From positions 1,054,001-1,118,000 of the forward strand of contig NZ_JAQNCY010000001.1 in assembly GCF_028368855.1 (NCBI RefSeq): a stretch of 64,000 nt of DNA. The letters are read 5' to 3'. This DNA is from Leisingera sp. SS27 (GTDB taxonomy: Bacteria > Pseudomonadota > Alphaproteobacteria > Rhodobacterales > Rhodobacteraceae). The notes below the pieces were generated by a model. That model was not told the DNA's origin, ran no database searches, and worked only from the letters and a program-made list of their open reading frames with translations. The position numbers and the translations under genes are program-made. Of the stretch, positions 44,380 through 53,296 are shown piece by piece. Every line of letters begins with the position of its first letter. Within the stretch, counting starts at the first letter, position 1.

Positions 44380-45288
44380 ATGCCAGACACTCCCGGCGCC
44401 GCCAATTGGGCCAAGCTCCTCTTCCTCGGCGTGATCTGGGGCGCCTCCTTCATGGCGGTGTCGCTGGCACTCAGGGGCTTCCCGCCAATGACCATCGCCG
44501 CGCTCAGGATCTCCATCGGCGCGCTGTGCCTCCTGAGCGTGGTCTATGCCATGGGCATCGGTCTGCCTTCGCCGCGAACGCGCGAAGGCCGTATCATCTG
44601 GGCCTGCGCCATCGGCATGGGCTTCTTCACCAACGCGCTGCCCTTCACCCTGCTCAGCTGGGGGCAGACTTACGTGGCCAGCGGCTTTGCCGGGGTCTGC
44701 ATGGCTGTGGTGCCGCTGTTTGTGCTGCCGCTGGCGCATCTGCTGGTGCCGGGCGAGCATATGACCCTGCGCCGCACCATCAGCTTCGTGATCGGTTTTG
44801 CCGGCGTGGTGGTGCTGATCGGGCTCGACGCCTTCCGCTCCGCCGGCACCGATTTTGAATCGCTGGCCCGGCTCGCCTGCCTCGGCGCTTCGCTCTGCTA
44901 CGCCATCGGCTCGATCATCACCCGGCTCTGCCCGCAGGTGAACATGCTGTCGCTTTCCGCCGCAGCCCTCCTGTGCGGCGCCGCCATGATGACCCCCGCC
45001 GCGCTCTGGGCCGAGGGCGTGCCGGAGCTGCCCGCCGCGCTGCCGCTCGGTGCCGTTATCTACCTCGGCCTGCTGCCCACGGCGCTCGCGCAAGTCCTGC
45101 TGGTCCAAGTCGCCCGCAGCGCGGGACCGGCATTCCTGTCCACCGTGAATTACCAGGTGCCGGTCTGGTCGGTGATCTTCGGCGCGGCCCTCTTGGGCGA
45201 AACCCTGCCGCCGCAGCTGTTTGCCGCGCTGGCGCTGATCCTCGGCGGCCTCCTTCTCAGCCGCAGCCGCCGCCCGCGCGTGGCATAA
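44380..45288 (+). CDS. EamA/DMT-family transporter (first copy)
   Basis: This 302-aa protein has ten membrane segments arranged as two EamA repeats; the first begins LLFLGVIWGASFMAVSLALRGFPP. Such proteins usually export amino acids or other small metabolites. It is closely similar along its length to the next gene (shared VPGE-MTLRR, GFAGV, TNYQVPVW/VNYQVPVW), so the pair is a tandem duplication. Position after ilvC suggests an amino-acid link, but the substrate is unknown. Confidence 0.9.
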   Translation: MPDTPGAANWAKLLFLGVIWGASFMAVSLALRGFPPMTIAALRISIGALCLLSVVYAMGIGLPSPRTREGRIIWACAIGMGFFTNALPFTLLSWGQTYVASGFAGVCMAVVPLFVLPLAHLLVPGEHMTLRRTISFVIGFAGVVVLIGLDAFRSAGTDFESLARLACLGASLCYAIGSIITRLCPQVNMLSLSAAALLCGAAMMTPAALWAEGVPELPAALPLGAVIYLGLLPTALAQVLLVQVARSAGPAFLSTVNYQVPVWSVIFGAALLGETLPPQLFAALALILGGLLLSRSRRPRVA

Positions 45289-45381
45289 AGCGCGAACTGT
45301 TCGATCGGTAACAAAGCAATTGCCATTGACCCCGCCCGCCCGGCGGGGTCTTGTCGCGCGCAGACCCGGCACGAGGACCCC

Positions 45382-46287
45382 ATGCCCGATATCGCTCCGC
45401 GCTACTGGCTGATGATCGCCACCTTGGGCTTTGTCTGGGGCGGAACCTTTCTGCTGATCAAGCTGGCGCTGGAGGGGACCACCCCCTTCTGGCTGGCGGC
45501 CAGCCGGATTGGCTTTGCCGCGCTACTGCTTTGTGCGGTCTGGGGCTGGCGCGGGTTCAGGCTGTTCAAGGCTGAGGCCAACTGGCCCTCGCTGATCCTG
45601 ATCGGCATCCTCAGCACCGCCCTGCCCTTCATGCTGATCTCCTGGGGCCAGCAGCATGTCTCCTCAGGGTTCACCGGCGTCAGCATGGCTGCCATTCCGC
45701 TGATGGTGCTGCCGCTTGCGCATTTCTTTGTCCCCGGCGAGCAGATGACCCTGCGCCGCCTCATCGGCTTCTGCATCGGTTTTGCCGGTGTCGCACTGCT
45801 GATCGGCGGCAAGGCGTTTGAAACCAGCGGCGCCGAGTTGGAAGCCTATGGCCGCGCCGCCTGCCTGTCAGCCGCCGTCTGCTACTCGGTCAGCTCCATC
45901 CTGACCCGCCGCCTGCCGCCGGTGGATCCCGTGGGTCTGGCTGCCATCCTGCTGGTGATCGGAAGCTTCATCATCTTTCCGGTCGCCTGGGCGGCCGAAG
46001 GCCCGCCGGTGATGCCGGACACAAGAACGCTTCTGATCGCCGCCGTGCTCGGCCTGATCCCCACCGCCGCCGCCAACCTGCTGCGGGTGATCGTGGTGCG
46101 CGAGGCCGGGCCGACCTTCATGACCCTCACCAACTACCAGGTGCCGGTCTGGGCGGTGGTGCTGGGCGCGGTGTTCCTGGGCGAGGAACTGCCGCCCTCA
46201 ATGCTGCTGGCGATGGTGATGATCCTGGGCGGCCTCGGCCTCAGCCAGTTCGGCAGACTCAGCCGCCTTTTCAGAAAAGGGGGCTGA
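45382..46287 (+). CDS. EamA/DMT-family transporter (second copy)
   Basis: This 301-aa protein also has ten membrane segments and two EamA repeats; it starts MPDIAPRYWLMIATLGFVWGG. It is a paralog of the preceding gene, 93 bases downstream on the same strand. Both copies look intact. The two may form separate transporters with related substrates or a heterodimer. Confidence 0.9.
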   Translation: MPDIAPRYWLMIATLGFVWGGTFLLIKLALEGTTPFWLAASRIGFAALLLCAVWGWRGFRLFKAEANWPSLILIGILSTALPFMLISWGQQHVSSGFTGVSMAAIPLMVLPLAHFFVPGEQMTLRRLIGFCIGFAGVALLIGGKAFETSGAELEAYGRAACLSAAVCYSVSSILTRRLPPVDPVGLAAILLVIGSFIIFPVAWAAEGPPVMPDTRTLLIAAVLGLIPTAAANLLRVIVVREAGPTFMTLTNYQVPVWAVVLGAVFLGEELPPSMLLAMVMILGGLGLSQFGRLSRLFRKGG

Positions 46288-46302
46288 ACGCCCCCCCCTC
46301 AG

Positions 46303-47649
46303 TTACTCCGCGACAGCCGCCTCAACCGCGGCAACAACACTGTCAACCGCCAGCGTCATCACTTCGGCGTCCTCGCTTTCGGCCATCACCCGCACCAGCG
46401 GCTCGGTCCCGGACTTGCGGATCAGCAGACGCCCCTGACCGTCCAGCATCTTCTCCGCCGCGGCAATCGCGTCCTGCACGCGCGCGTCCTCCAGCGGAAC
46501 CTGGCCCGCCTGGAACTTCACGTTGCGCAGCCGCTGCGGCACGGTTTCAAACTGGTGCGCCAGCTCTGACGCCTTCCGGCCGGTCTGCACCATCGCCGCC
46601 AGGAAATGCAGCCCCGCCATCAGCCCGTCGCCGGTGGTGGCATAATCGCTCATCACGATATGGCCGGATTGCTCACCGCCCAGATTGAACCCGCCTTCAC
46701 GCATCCGCTCGACCACATAACGGTCACCGACGGATGTGCGCTCCAGCCCCAGGCCCTTTCCCTCCAGGAACCGTTCCAGACCAAGGTTCGACATCACGGT
46801 TGCAACCAGCGCCCCTCCGGTCAAAAGGCCTTCGTCGGCCCAGCGGCTGGCTAGCAGCGCCATCAGCTGGTCGCCATCCGCAACTGTGCCGGTCTCATCG
46901 ATCAGGATCACCCGGTCGGCATCGCCATCCAGGCAGATCCCGACATGCGCCCCATGCGCCACCACCGCCTCAGCCGCGGCCTGCGGATGGGTCGAACCGC
47001 AACCGCGGTTGATGTTCAGGCCATCAGGCGCAACACCCACCGGGATCACCTCGGCACCCAGCTCCCACAGGACCTCGGGCGCGGTCCGGTGCGCCGCGCC
47101 ATTGGCGCAGTCGATCACCACCTTCAGCCCGTTGAGGCCCAGATTGCGCGGCAAGGAGCTTTTGACCCGCTCGCCATAGCGGAACCGGGCATCGTCAATC
47201 CGCTTGGCGCGGCCGATGTTGACAGCCTGAGCCGGTTCAACCCCTGCTTCCACCAGCGCTTCAATCTCCATCTCGGCACCGTCCGACAGTTTGAAGCCGT
47301 CAGGGCCGAAGAATTTGATACCATTGTCCTCGGACGGGTTATGGCTGGCAGAGATCATCACGCCAAGATCCGCCCGCATCGAGCGCGTCATCAGCCCCAC
47401 GGCCGGCGTCGGCACCGGGCCCAGCAGCAGCACGTTCATGCCGGTCGAGGTGAGCCCCGCCGTCAGCGCGTTTTCAAACATATAGCCGGACAGCCGGGTG
47501 TCCTTGCCGATCACCACCCGGTGCACACCAGTGCCATCGCGCCGGAAATAACGCCCCACCGCCGCGCCAATGCGCAGCGCCATCTCCGCGGTCATGGGAT
47601 GGATATTGGCCGTGCCGCGCACGCCATCGGTTCCAAAGAGTTTCCGCAT
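46303..47649 (-). CDS. glmM: Phosphoglucosamine mutase
   Basis: This 448-aa enzyme starts [12 protein letters not shown] and has the phospho-serine loop [17 protein letters not shown], the Mg loop [13 protein letters not shown], the sugar-binding GGEQSGH motif and the C-terminal phosphate-binding [12 protein letters not shown]. It makes glucosamine-1-phosphate for peptidoglycan and LPS. ATG at 47649 gives the family N-terminus. It lies downstream of folP, the usual pairing. Confidence 0.97.
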   Translation of the reverse strand: MRKLFGTDGVRGTANIHPMTAEMALRIGAAVGRYFRRDGTGVHRVVIGKDTRLSGYMFENALTAGLTSTGMNVLLLGPVPTPAVGLMTRSMRADLGVMISASHNPSEDNGIKFFGPDGFKLSDGAEMEIEALVEAGVEPAQAVNIGRAKRIDDARFRYGERVKSSLPRNLGLNGLKVVIDCANGAAHRTAPEVLWELGAEVIPVGVAPDGLNINRGCGSTHPQAAAEAVVAHGAHVGICLDGDADRVILIDETGTVADGDQLMALLASRWADEGLLTGGALVATVMSNLGLERFLEGKGLGLERTSVGDRYVVERMREGGFNLGGEQSGHIVMSDYATTGDGLMAGLHFLAAMVQTGRKASELAHQFETVPQRLRNVKFQAGQVPLEDARVQDAIAAAEKMLDGQGRLLIRKSGTEPLVRVMAESEDAEVMTLAVDSVVAAVEAAVAE

Positions 47650-47672
47650 TATGCTTTCCTGCCAATAAGGCC

Positions 47673-48668
47673 TTACCGGACCGCCTGCCAAAGCCGCAGG
47701 GCCTGAACCGTCTCAGCCACGTCATGCACCCGCAGGAATTGCACGCCTTGCGCCAGCGCTGCAAGCCCTACCGCAATCGACCCCGGCGCCCTTGCATCCG
47801 CGCGCGGCGCATCGCCGATGGTGCCGATGAATTTCTTGCGCGACACCCCCAGCAGCACCGGGCAGCCAAGCCCGTGAAACAGGCTGAGATTGCGCAGCAG
47901 CGTCAAATTGTGTTCCTGCGTCTTGCCGAACCCGATGCCCGGATCGACCACGATCTGCTCGCGCACCACGCCGATGGCTTCCAGCCGGTCGATCTGATTA
48001 CTCAGGAAGTCATAAACATCCAGCAGCACATTTCCGTACTGCGGATCGTCCTGCATGGTGGCCGGGTCGCCCTGGGCATGCATGATGCAGACCGGCACGC
48101 TGGCCTGCGCCGCCAGCGGCGCCAGCGCCGGATCAAATGTGAAGCCCGAGACATCATTCAGCAGGTTCGCCCCCGCCTCCAGCGCCTCCATGCCGACCGT
48201 GGCCTTGCGGGTATCGATGGAGACCGGCACCGGGCTCTCGGCGCGAATTGCCGCGATCACCGGCGCCGTGCGCTCGATTTCCTCGGCCTCGGGCACTTCG
48301 GCAGCCCCGGGCCGGGTGGACTCGCCGCCCACGTCGATGATCGTGGCGCCATCAGCCACCATCTGCAGCGCCGCGGCCTTTCCAGCCTCGATACCGGCAT
48401 GTTTGCCGCCGTCCGAGAAACTGTCCGGCGTCACATTCAAAATGCCCATGATCTGCGGCTGGGTCATATCCAGCCCGGCAATCGACGCGCGCCGCGCGCT
48501 CAGGCGGCGGCGCTCCATCTCAGGCACCAGACCGGCAGGCACAATCCGCGGCGGCGCATCGCGGCTCAGGATTTCGACCTCGGTGAACCACAAGGAACTG
48601 CCTGCCAGCGGAACCGCGCCTTCGGGACGCGCCTCGCCGTGCTGAACCAACGGCCGGTAATATGTCAC
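47673..48668 (-). CDS. folP: Dihydropteroate synthase
   Basis: The catalytic TIM barrel (residues 70-331) carries [25 protein letters not shown], the DVSGF strand and [13 protein letters not shown], all standard for DHPS. It joins pterin pyrophosphate to p-aminobenzoate in folate synthesis. The first 65 residues are an extra N-terminal stretch not needed for the barrel. The start is GTG, overlapping the folB stop by 4 bases. Confidence 0.96.
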   Translation of the reverse strand: MTYYRPLVQHGEARPEGAVPLAGSSLWFTEVEILSRDAPPRIVPAGLVPEMERRRLSARRASIAGLDMTQPQIMGILNVTPDSFSDGGKHAGIEAGKAAALQMVADGATIIDVGGESTRPGAAEVPEAEEIERTAPVIAAIRAESPVPVSIDTRKATVGMEALEAGANLLNDVSGFTFDPALAPLAAQASVPVCIMHAQGDPATMQDDPQYGNVLLDVYDFLSNQIDRLEAIGVVREQIVVDPGIGFGKTQEHNLTLLRNLSLFHGLGCPVLLGVSRKKFIGTIGDAPRADARAPGSIAVGLAALAQGVQFLRVHDVAETVQALRLWQAVR

Positions 48669-49585
48669 AGTTGTGCTTGCTCCACGCTGACGGCCCGCAA
48701 GGGGACACCGGGATTATCAGGCAAATCCCCGCCAAGCACAATCATCTCGCCAGCTTCAAACGTCGCCGCAAACCAGGCCGCCAGCGCCACAGAATTCGAG
48801 GGCGGCGCCGAAGGCCCGTCCACCGCATCCAGCACGATCTTGGACGGCGCCCAGACGCAGATCTGGCCGTTCTTCATCGCCCAATCCAGCTCGGTCCGGG
48901 TCGACACCACGACGCAGCGGTCATCCTTGGCCGCCAGGCGCCAGGCATTCTGTTCAATCGCCAAAAGGTCGATCCGCCGCTGGGTCCATTTGTGTCCCGT
49001 TTCAGGCACCGCCAGCGGGTGCGTTCCGACGCACAGGATCAGCGGCCGCTTGCGGCATTCCATCTGGTCAATCCAGGCGGTCAGGTTGCCACTCTCGATG
49101 GCAGCATTGGACAGATACATCAGCCGTGGATGCGGGCGGTCCTGTTCCTCTGCCAGGTGGCTGATCTGATCCTTGGAACGGACCACCTCAACGCCCAGCG
49201 CGCCGGGGCCGCGGTCCAGCTTTTCGATCCGCACAAAGGCGCGCACCGCCTGATGCTCCAGCAAGATCCGCTCGGCCACGCGCTCCGCCAGCGTCTCCAG
49301 CAGGTTCAGCCGCTCCGCCGCCAGCTCATGGGCGATGGCTTCGGTCAGCTTGTCATAGGACAGGATCCGGTCGACATCGTCGTCCAGATCCTTTGGCAGC
49401 GGGGCAATTTCGACCACCACGTTGAAACTGATCCGCTGGGTCGAGCCGCGCTCCGCCTGGAACGCGCCGATCTCCACCTCGACGGTATGGTCGCGCAGCG
49501 AAATCCGGTCCAGCGGGCCGGGTGCGGCAGTGGCCATCGAACGTTCGGACGGATGCGCAAAGGCAAGGCGGATTTCAGAGGGCAT
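48665..49585 (-). CDS. folB: Dihydroneopterin aldolase with C-terminal extension
   Basis: Residues 25-140 form the FolB domain (ISLRDHTVEVEIGAFQAERG, then LSYDKLTEAIAHELAAERLNLLETLAERVA). This is about the whole length of ordinary FolB. Residues 145-306 are an additional domain of unknown type with RPLILCVGTHPLA and VVVSTRTELDWAMK. The FolB part produces 6-hydroxymethyl-dihydropterin for folate synthesis; the extension may carry a second activity or interaction role. Confidence 0.88.
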   Translation of the reverse strand: MPSEIRLAFAHPSERSMATAAPGPLDRISLRDHTVEVEIGAFQAERGSTQRISFNVVVEIAPLPKDLDDDVDRILSYDKLTEAIAHELAAERLNLLETLAERVAERILLEHQAVRAFVRIEKLDRGPGALGVEVVRSKDQISHLAEEQDRPHPRLMYLSNAAIESGNLTAWIDQMECRKRPLILCVGTHPLAVPETGHKWTQRRIDLLAIEQNAWRLAAKDDRCVVVSTRTELDWAMKNGQICVWAPSKIVLDAVDGPSAPPSNSVALAAWFAATFEAGEMIVLGGDLPDNPGVPLRAVSVEQAQL

Positions 49586-49713
49586 GGGAAACGGGCCTTT
49601 GGCTGGCTGTGTCAGGTGCGGGACCCAACAATAGACTTTCAGCGGCTTCTTAACAGTCCCGCATACGCCATGCCAGTAGCAGAAAGCGGCACCGGGATGC
49701 CGCCTTCATGCCA

Positions 49714-50370
49714 TCAGTTGCTCATCGCGGTCTGGTAGCGATCGTCGCGGTAGAACAGATGCACACCGATGCGCGTGGTGTTTGTGAAGGTGCGGCTCCA
49801 GCGCGGGCGCACCGCGGTGGTATGATAGTAGGTCGCGCCTGCAGTCAGTTCCGATTTCAGCCCGTCCAGTGCCGCGCGCGCCACCTTGGCCACCCGCTGA
49901 TACGCTTTCTTCTCGCGGATCACTTCCTCGTAGCCGTCGCAGGTGTAGGTGAACTGGCACTGGTACTTGCGCCCGGTCCCCTGATTGATCACCCCGCAAG
50001 GCGTGTTCGGGAACTGTTCGCTCCGGACCCGGTTCAGGATCACTTCGGCCACCGCAAACTGGCCCTTCACGGTCTCGCCGCGTGCCTCGAAGTACAGTGC
50101 CTCGGCCAGGCAGGCGAACTGTTCGCCACCGGTCGCTTTGGGCTGGGAGTCCAGCCAGGCTTTTGAGTACTCCACCTGTTTCGTGCTGGTCTTGCGGTTC
50201 TTGAACGGATTGGAACGGAATCCGAAAAATCCGCTGAACTTCCGCGCAGGTACCGCGTTGAGACTGGCCTGCTCGCGCTCGATCAGCGCATCCAGCCCGG
50301 TTTCGGCAGCAACACTTTTACCCATCGTGATGGTGGCAGCCATCACGGCAATCATAGTCAACAATTTCAT
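49714..50370 (-). CDS. Cell wall hydrolase (SleB/Hydrolase_2 type)
   Basis: This 218-aa protein has a signal peptide (residues 1-22) and a C-terminal Hydrolase_2 domain (about 83-205: ACLAEALYFEARGE, AVAEVILNRV, then FTYTCDGYEE and GATYYHT). The conserved Glu in YFEARGE is the catalytic candidate. It would cleave peptidoglycan in the periplasm. This family is not restricted to spore formers. Confidence 0.9.
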   Translation of the reverse strand: MKLLTMIAVMAATITMGKSVAAETGLDALIEREQASLNAVPARKFSGFFGFRSNPFKNRKTSTKQVEYSKAWLDSQPKATGGEQFACLAEALYFEARGETVKGQFAVAEVILNRVRSEQFPNTPCGVINQGTGRKYQCQFTYTCDGYEEVIREKKAYQRVAKVARAALDGLKSELTAGATYYHTTAVRPRWSRTFTNTTRIGVHLFYRDDRYQTAMSN

Positions 50371-50542
50371 TCAGGGTTCCCCCGTCCTAGCAGCTTGCAA
50401 CCGGTTGCCCCGGCCACATGCGGTCGCAGCCTTTAAAGGAAATGACCCCGAACGTCCAGCTTGCCGCCCGGGGGTGCGACAGCATGGTTAACGCACCTGC
50501 TGGCCTGCCGCCGCTCCCGGCGGCTGGCTATCGCGAATTTTC

Positions 50543-53119
50543 TTAATATTTAGCGTAAGTTGGCGCAACCTGTCCGGTTCTGCTGCCAATTGCCAGCTGG
50601 GCGGCGGCTAACCGCGCAACCGGAACCCGGAACGGCGAGCACGAAACGTAATCAAAGCCCGCGTCACGGCAAAAAGCAATTGATTCGGGGTTGCCGCCGT
50701 GCTCTCCGCAAATCGACAGCGTGATTTCGCCGTTCTCCGACCGGCCGCGCTGCACCCCCAGTTTCAGCAGTTCGCCGACCCCGTCGGTGTCCAGCACATG
50801 GAACGGATCCTCCGGAAACACCCCTTGGTTCACATATTCCGACATGAACCGCCCGGCATCATCCCGCGACAGGCCATAAGTCATCTGCGTGAGATCGTTG
50901 GTGCCAAAGCTGAGGAAGGCCGTATGCGGCGAAATCTCCCCCGCCCGCAGCGCGGCGCGCGGCGTTTCCACCATCACCCCCAAACGGTAGGTGAAATCCT
51001 CGCCGCGCTCCGATTTGACCGCCGCGGCCACCGCATCGATGCGGGCCTTGACCAGCTCCACCTCGCGCTTGGCCGACACCAGCGGGATCATGATCTCCGG
51101 CACCACCGGCTCGCCTTCCTGCGAGGCCTCCAGGGTGGCCTCAAAGATGGCGCGCGCCTGCATGTCGTAGATTTCCGGCACCGTCACGCCCAGCCGCACC
51201 CCGCGCAGGCCCAGCATCGGGTTGTATTCGTCCATCTCCTCCACCCGCCGGGTCACATCGCTTACCGGAATGCCCAAGGCCTCCGACAGCTCGCGCTGGC
51301 CGGTCTTGGTCGCGGGCAGGAACTCATGCAGCGGCGGGTCGAACAGCCTGATGCAGACCGGCATCCCTTCCATGATCCGGAACAATTCGCGGAAGTCGTC
51401 GCGCTGCATCGGCAGCAGCCGCTCCAGAACCGCCTCCCGGCCCGAGGGCGTCTCGGCAAAGATCATCTCGCGCATCACCGTGAGCCGCCCGGGTTCAAAG
51501 AACATATGCTCCGTCCGGCACAACCCGATGCCTTGGGCATTGAATTTGCGCGCCATTTCAGCGTCTTCCGGGGTGTCGGCATTGGCACGGATGCCGATAT
51601 CGCGGACCTCGTCGGCCCAGGCCAGCAGCGTCTGCAGCGCCCCGTCCTCAGCCGCCTCCAGCATCTGCGGCTGGCCTGCCAGCACCTGGCCGCTGCTGCC
51701 GTCGATGGTGATGATGTCGCCCGCATTGAACACGCGGCCATCGGCGGACTCCAGCGTCTTGCGCTTGCTGTGGAACTTCATGTTGGAGGCGCCGACGATG
51801 CACGGCAGACCCAGACCGCGGCCAATCACCGCCGCATGGCTGGTCATGCCGCCCTTTTCCGTCAGCACACCGGCGGCGGCATGCATGCCGCGCACATCCT
51901 CCGGCGAGGTTTCCCGGCGCACCAGAATGCAAGGCTCACCGCGCGCAGCACTGGCCTGCGCCCCGGCAGCGGTGAACACCAGTTTTCCGGTCGCAGCGCC
52001 GGGGCTTGCGGCAATGCCGCGCCCGATCACGTCGCGCTCGGCATCCGGCGCCACCTGGCGGTGCAGCAGCTCATTCAGAATATGCGCATCCACGCGCATC
52101 AGCGCCTCTTCCTTGGGGATCACCCCGTCCTCAGCCAGCGCAATCGCAATCCGCACCGCTGCCTGTGACGACCGCGCCACCCGCACCCCGTCCAGGATAT
52201 GCACCCGGCCGCTCTCGATGACAAACTCCAGCTGCATTTCCTCGCGCAGCTTCCGGCGCATCAGTGCCGCATGGGCCTTCAGCTCCGCAAAGGCTTCCGG
52301 CGCCAGGTCTTCCAGCGACAGTCCGCGCGCATCCTTGCCCAGGTACAGCGCCCCGGCCCCGGCCCCCAGCGCATCGCGCCCCTGGCTCTGGCTCAGATAG
52401 CGCCCGGTCAGCTGCGGCATGCCGGTGGTGGAATTCACCAGCTGCAAGACACCCGACCCGCATTCGCCCTGGCCCACGCCGGGGATCATCTCCTGCACCA
52501 CCAGGCCCAGGCCCGCATCGGCCGGCGCCCCCTTGGCCTGGCGCAGCAGCCGAGCCGAGGTGCCCTCCCAGGCCCGCGCCATCGAGCGCAGCACCGCCGC
52601 CAGCTGCTCGCCCGGATCCTGCGGGAAATGCTCGTCCGTCTCCGCCTCATAGGCATGCAGGATCTCGCTCAATGCATCCGGGCCGCCGTCCTCGACATCG
52701 TCGAACACATCCGGGTCCAGCCGCGCCACATGCACCGCATAGGACTGCACGAACCGCAGATAAAGCGCCGCCGCGGCCTCCCGCCCCAGGCTGTCGCACA
52801 GGTCAACGTAGCGGGCGTCGTTCATGCCGATGTTCAGGATCGCGCCGGGACCGCCCCAATCCGGATCCTCCGAGGACGGGCGCACGCACAGCAGTGCCTC
52901 CGGGTCGAATTCGGCCAGCACCGCCTCCAGGTCCGGCATCTGGCCTTCGGCAATGGAATGCACCGCATCAAACGACAGCGCCACCGTGCGCGGCACCGGC
53001 AGGTCCAGCCGCACCAGCCGCTGCAGGCATTTCGCCCGGCCGCCATGGGTGGCGGTGGCAATGGGAGCTGTCGAAGTGATCAGCGAGGCCTGCGGGGTCT
53101 GTTCGAAATCTTTCTGCAC
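50543..53119 (-). CDS. ppdK: Pyruvate, phosphate dikinase-like protein with diverged ATP-binding domain
   Basis: The 858-aa protein keeps the swivelling phospho-His domain (GGMTSHAAVIGRGLGLPCIVGA) and the PEP/pyruvate barrel with GLCRTEHMFF, CIRLFDPPLHEFLP, VETPRA, FGTNDLTQMTYGLSRDD and the catalytic Cys in ICGEHGGNP. The N-terminal ATP-grasp region is unusual: GGRAKCL stands where GGKGANL is expected, and VRPSSEDPDWGGPGAILN replaces the MPGMMDTILN segment. It could be a working PPDK with altered nucleotide binding or a paralog with another phosphoryl donor. Confidence 0.8.
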   Translation of the reverse strand: MQKDFEQTPQASLITSTAPIATATHGGRAKCLQRLVRLDLPVPRTVALSFDAVHSIAEGQMPDLEAVLAEFDPEALLCVRPSSEDPDWGGPGAILNIGMNDARYVDLCDSLGREAAAALYLRFVQSYAVHVARLDPDVFDDVEDGGPDALSEILHAYEAETDEHFPQDPGEQLAAVLRSMARAWEGTSARLLRQAKGAPADAGLGLVVQEMIPGVGQGECGSGVLQLVNSTTGMPQLTGRYLSQSQGRDALGAGAGALYLGKDARGLSLEDLAPEAFAELKAHAALMRRKLREEMQLEFVIESGRVHILDGVRVARSSQAAVRIAIALAEDGVIPKEEALMRVDAHILNELLHRQVAPDAERDVIGRGIAASPGAATGKLVFTAAGAQASAARGEPCILVRRETSPEDVRGMHAAAGVLTEKGGMTSHAAVIGRGLGLPCIVGASNMKFHSKRKTLESADGRVFNAGDIITIDGSSGQVLAGQPQMLEAAEDGALQTLLAWADEVRDIGIRANADTPEDAEMARKFNAQGIGLCRTEHMFFEPGRLTVMREMIFAETPSGREAVLERLLPMQRDDFRELFRIMEGMPVCIRLFDPPLHEFLPATKTGQRELSEALGIPVSDVTRRVEEMDEYNPMLGLRGVRLGVTVPEIYDMQARAIFEATLEASQEGEPVVPEIMIPLVSAKREVELVKARIDAVAAAVKSERGEDFTYRLGVMVETPRAALRAGEISPHTAFLSFGTNDLTQMTYGLSRDDAGRFMSEYVNQGVFPEDPFHVLDTDGVGELLKLGVQRGRSENGEITLSICGEHGGNPESIAFCRDAGFDYVSCSPFRVPVARLAAAQLAIGSRTGQVAPTYAKY

Positions 53120-53296
53120 TGCAGCACGTCTCCTTTGAAAGTCACCATAAGGCCAAGACGCGACGGCGCAAGGGTCTTGTAACGGGGCGGTAACGGATCA
53201 GGCGGGTGCAGATACGGAAAACCGGCCTTCCCTTGCGGAAAGGCCGGTGCCTCCGGCGGGAGTATTTTAGGCAAAGAAGAAGACGGGCGCTGGCGC

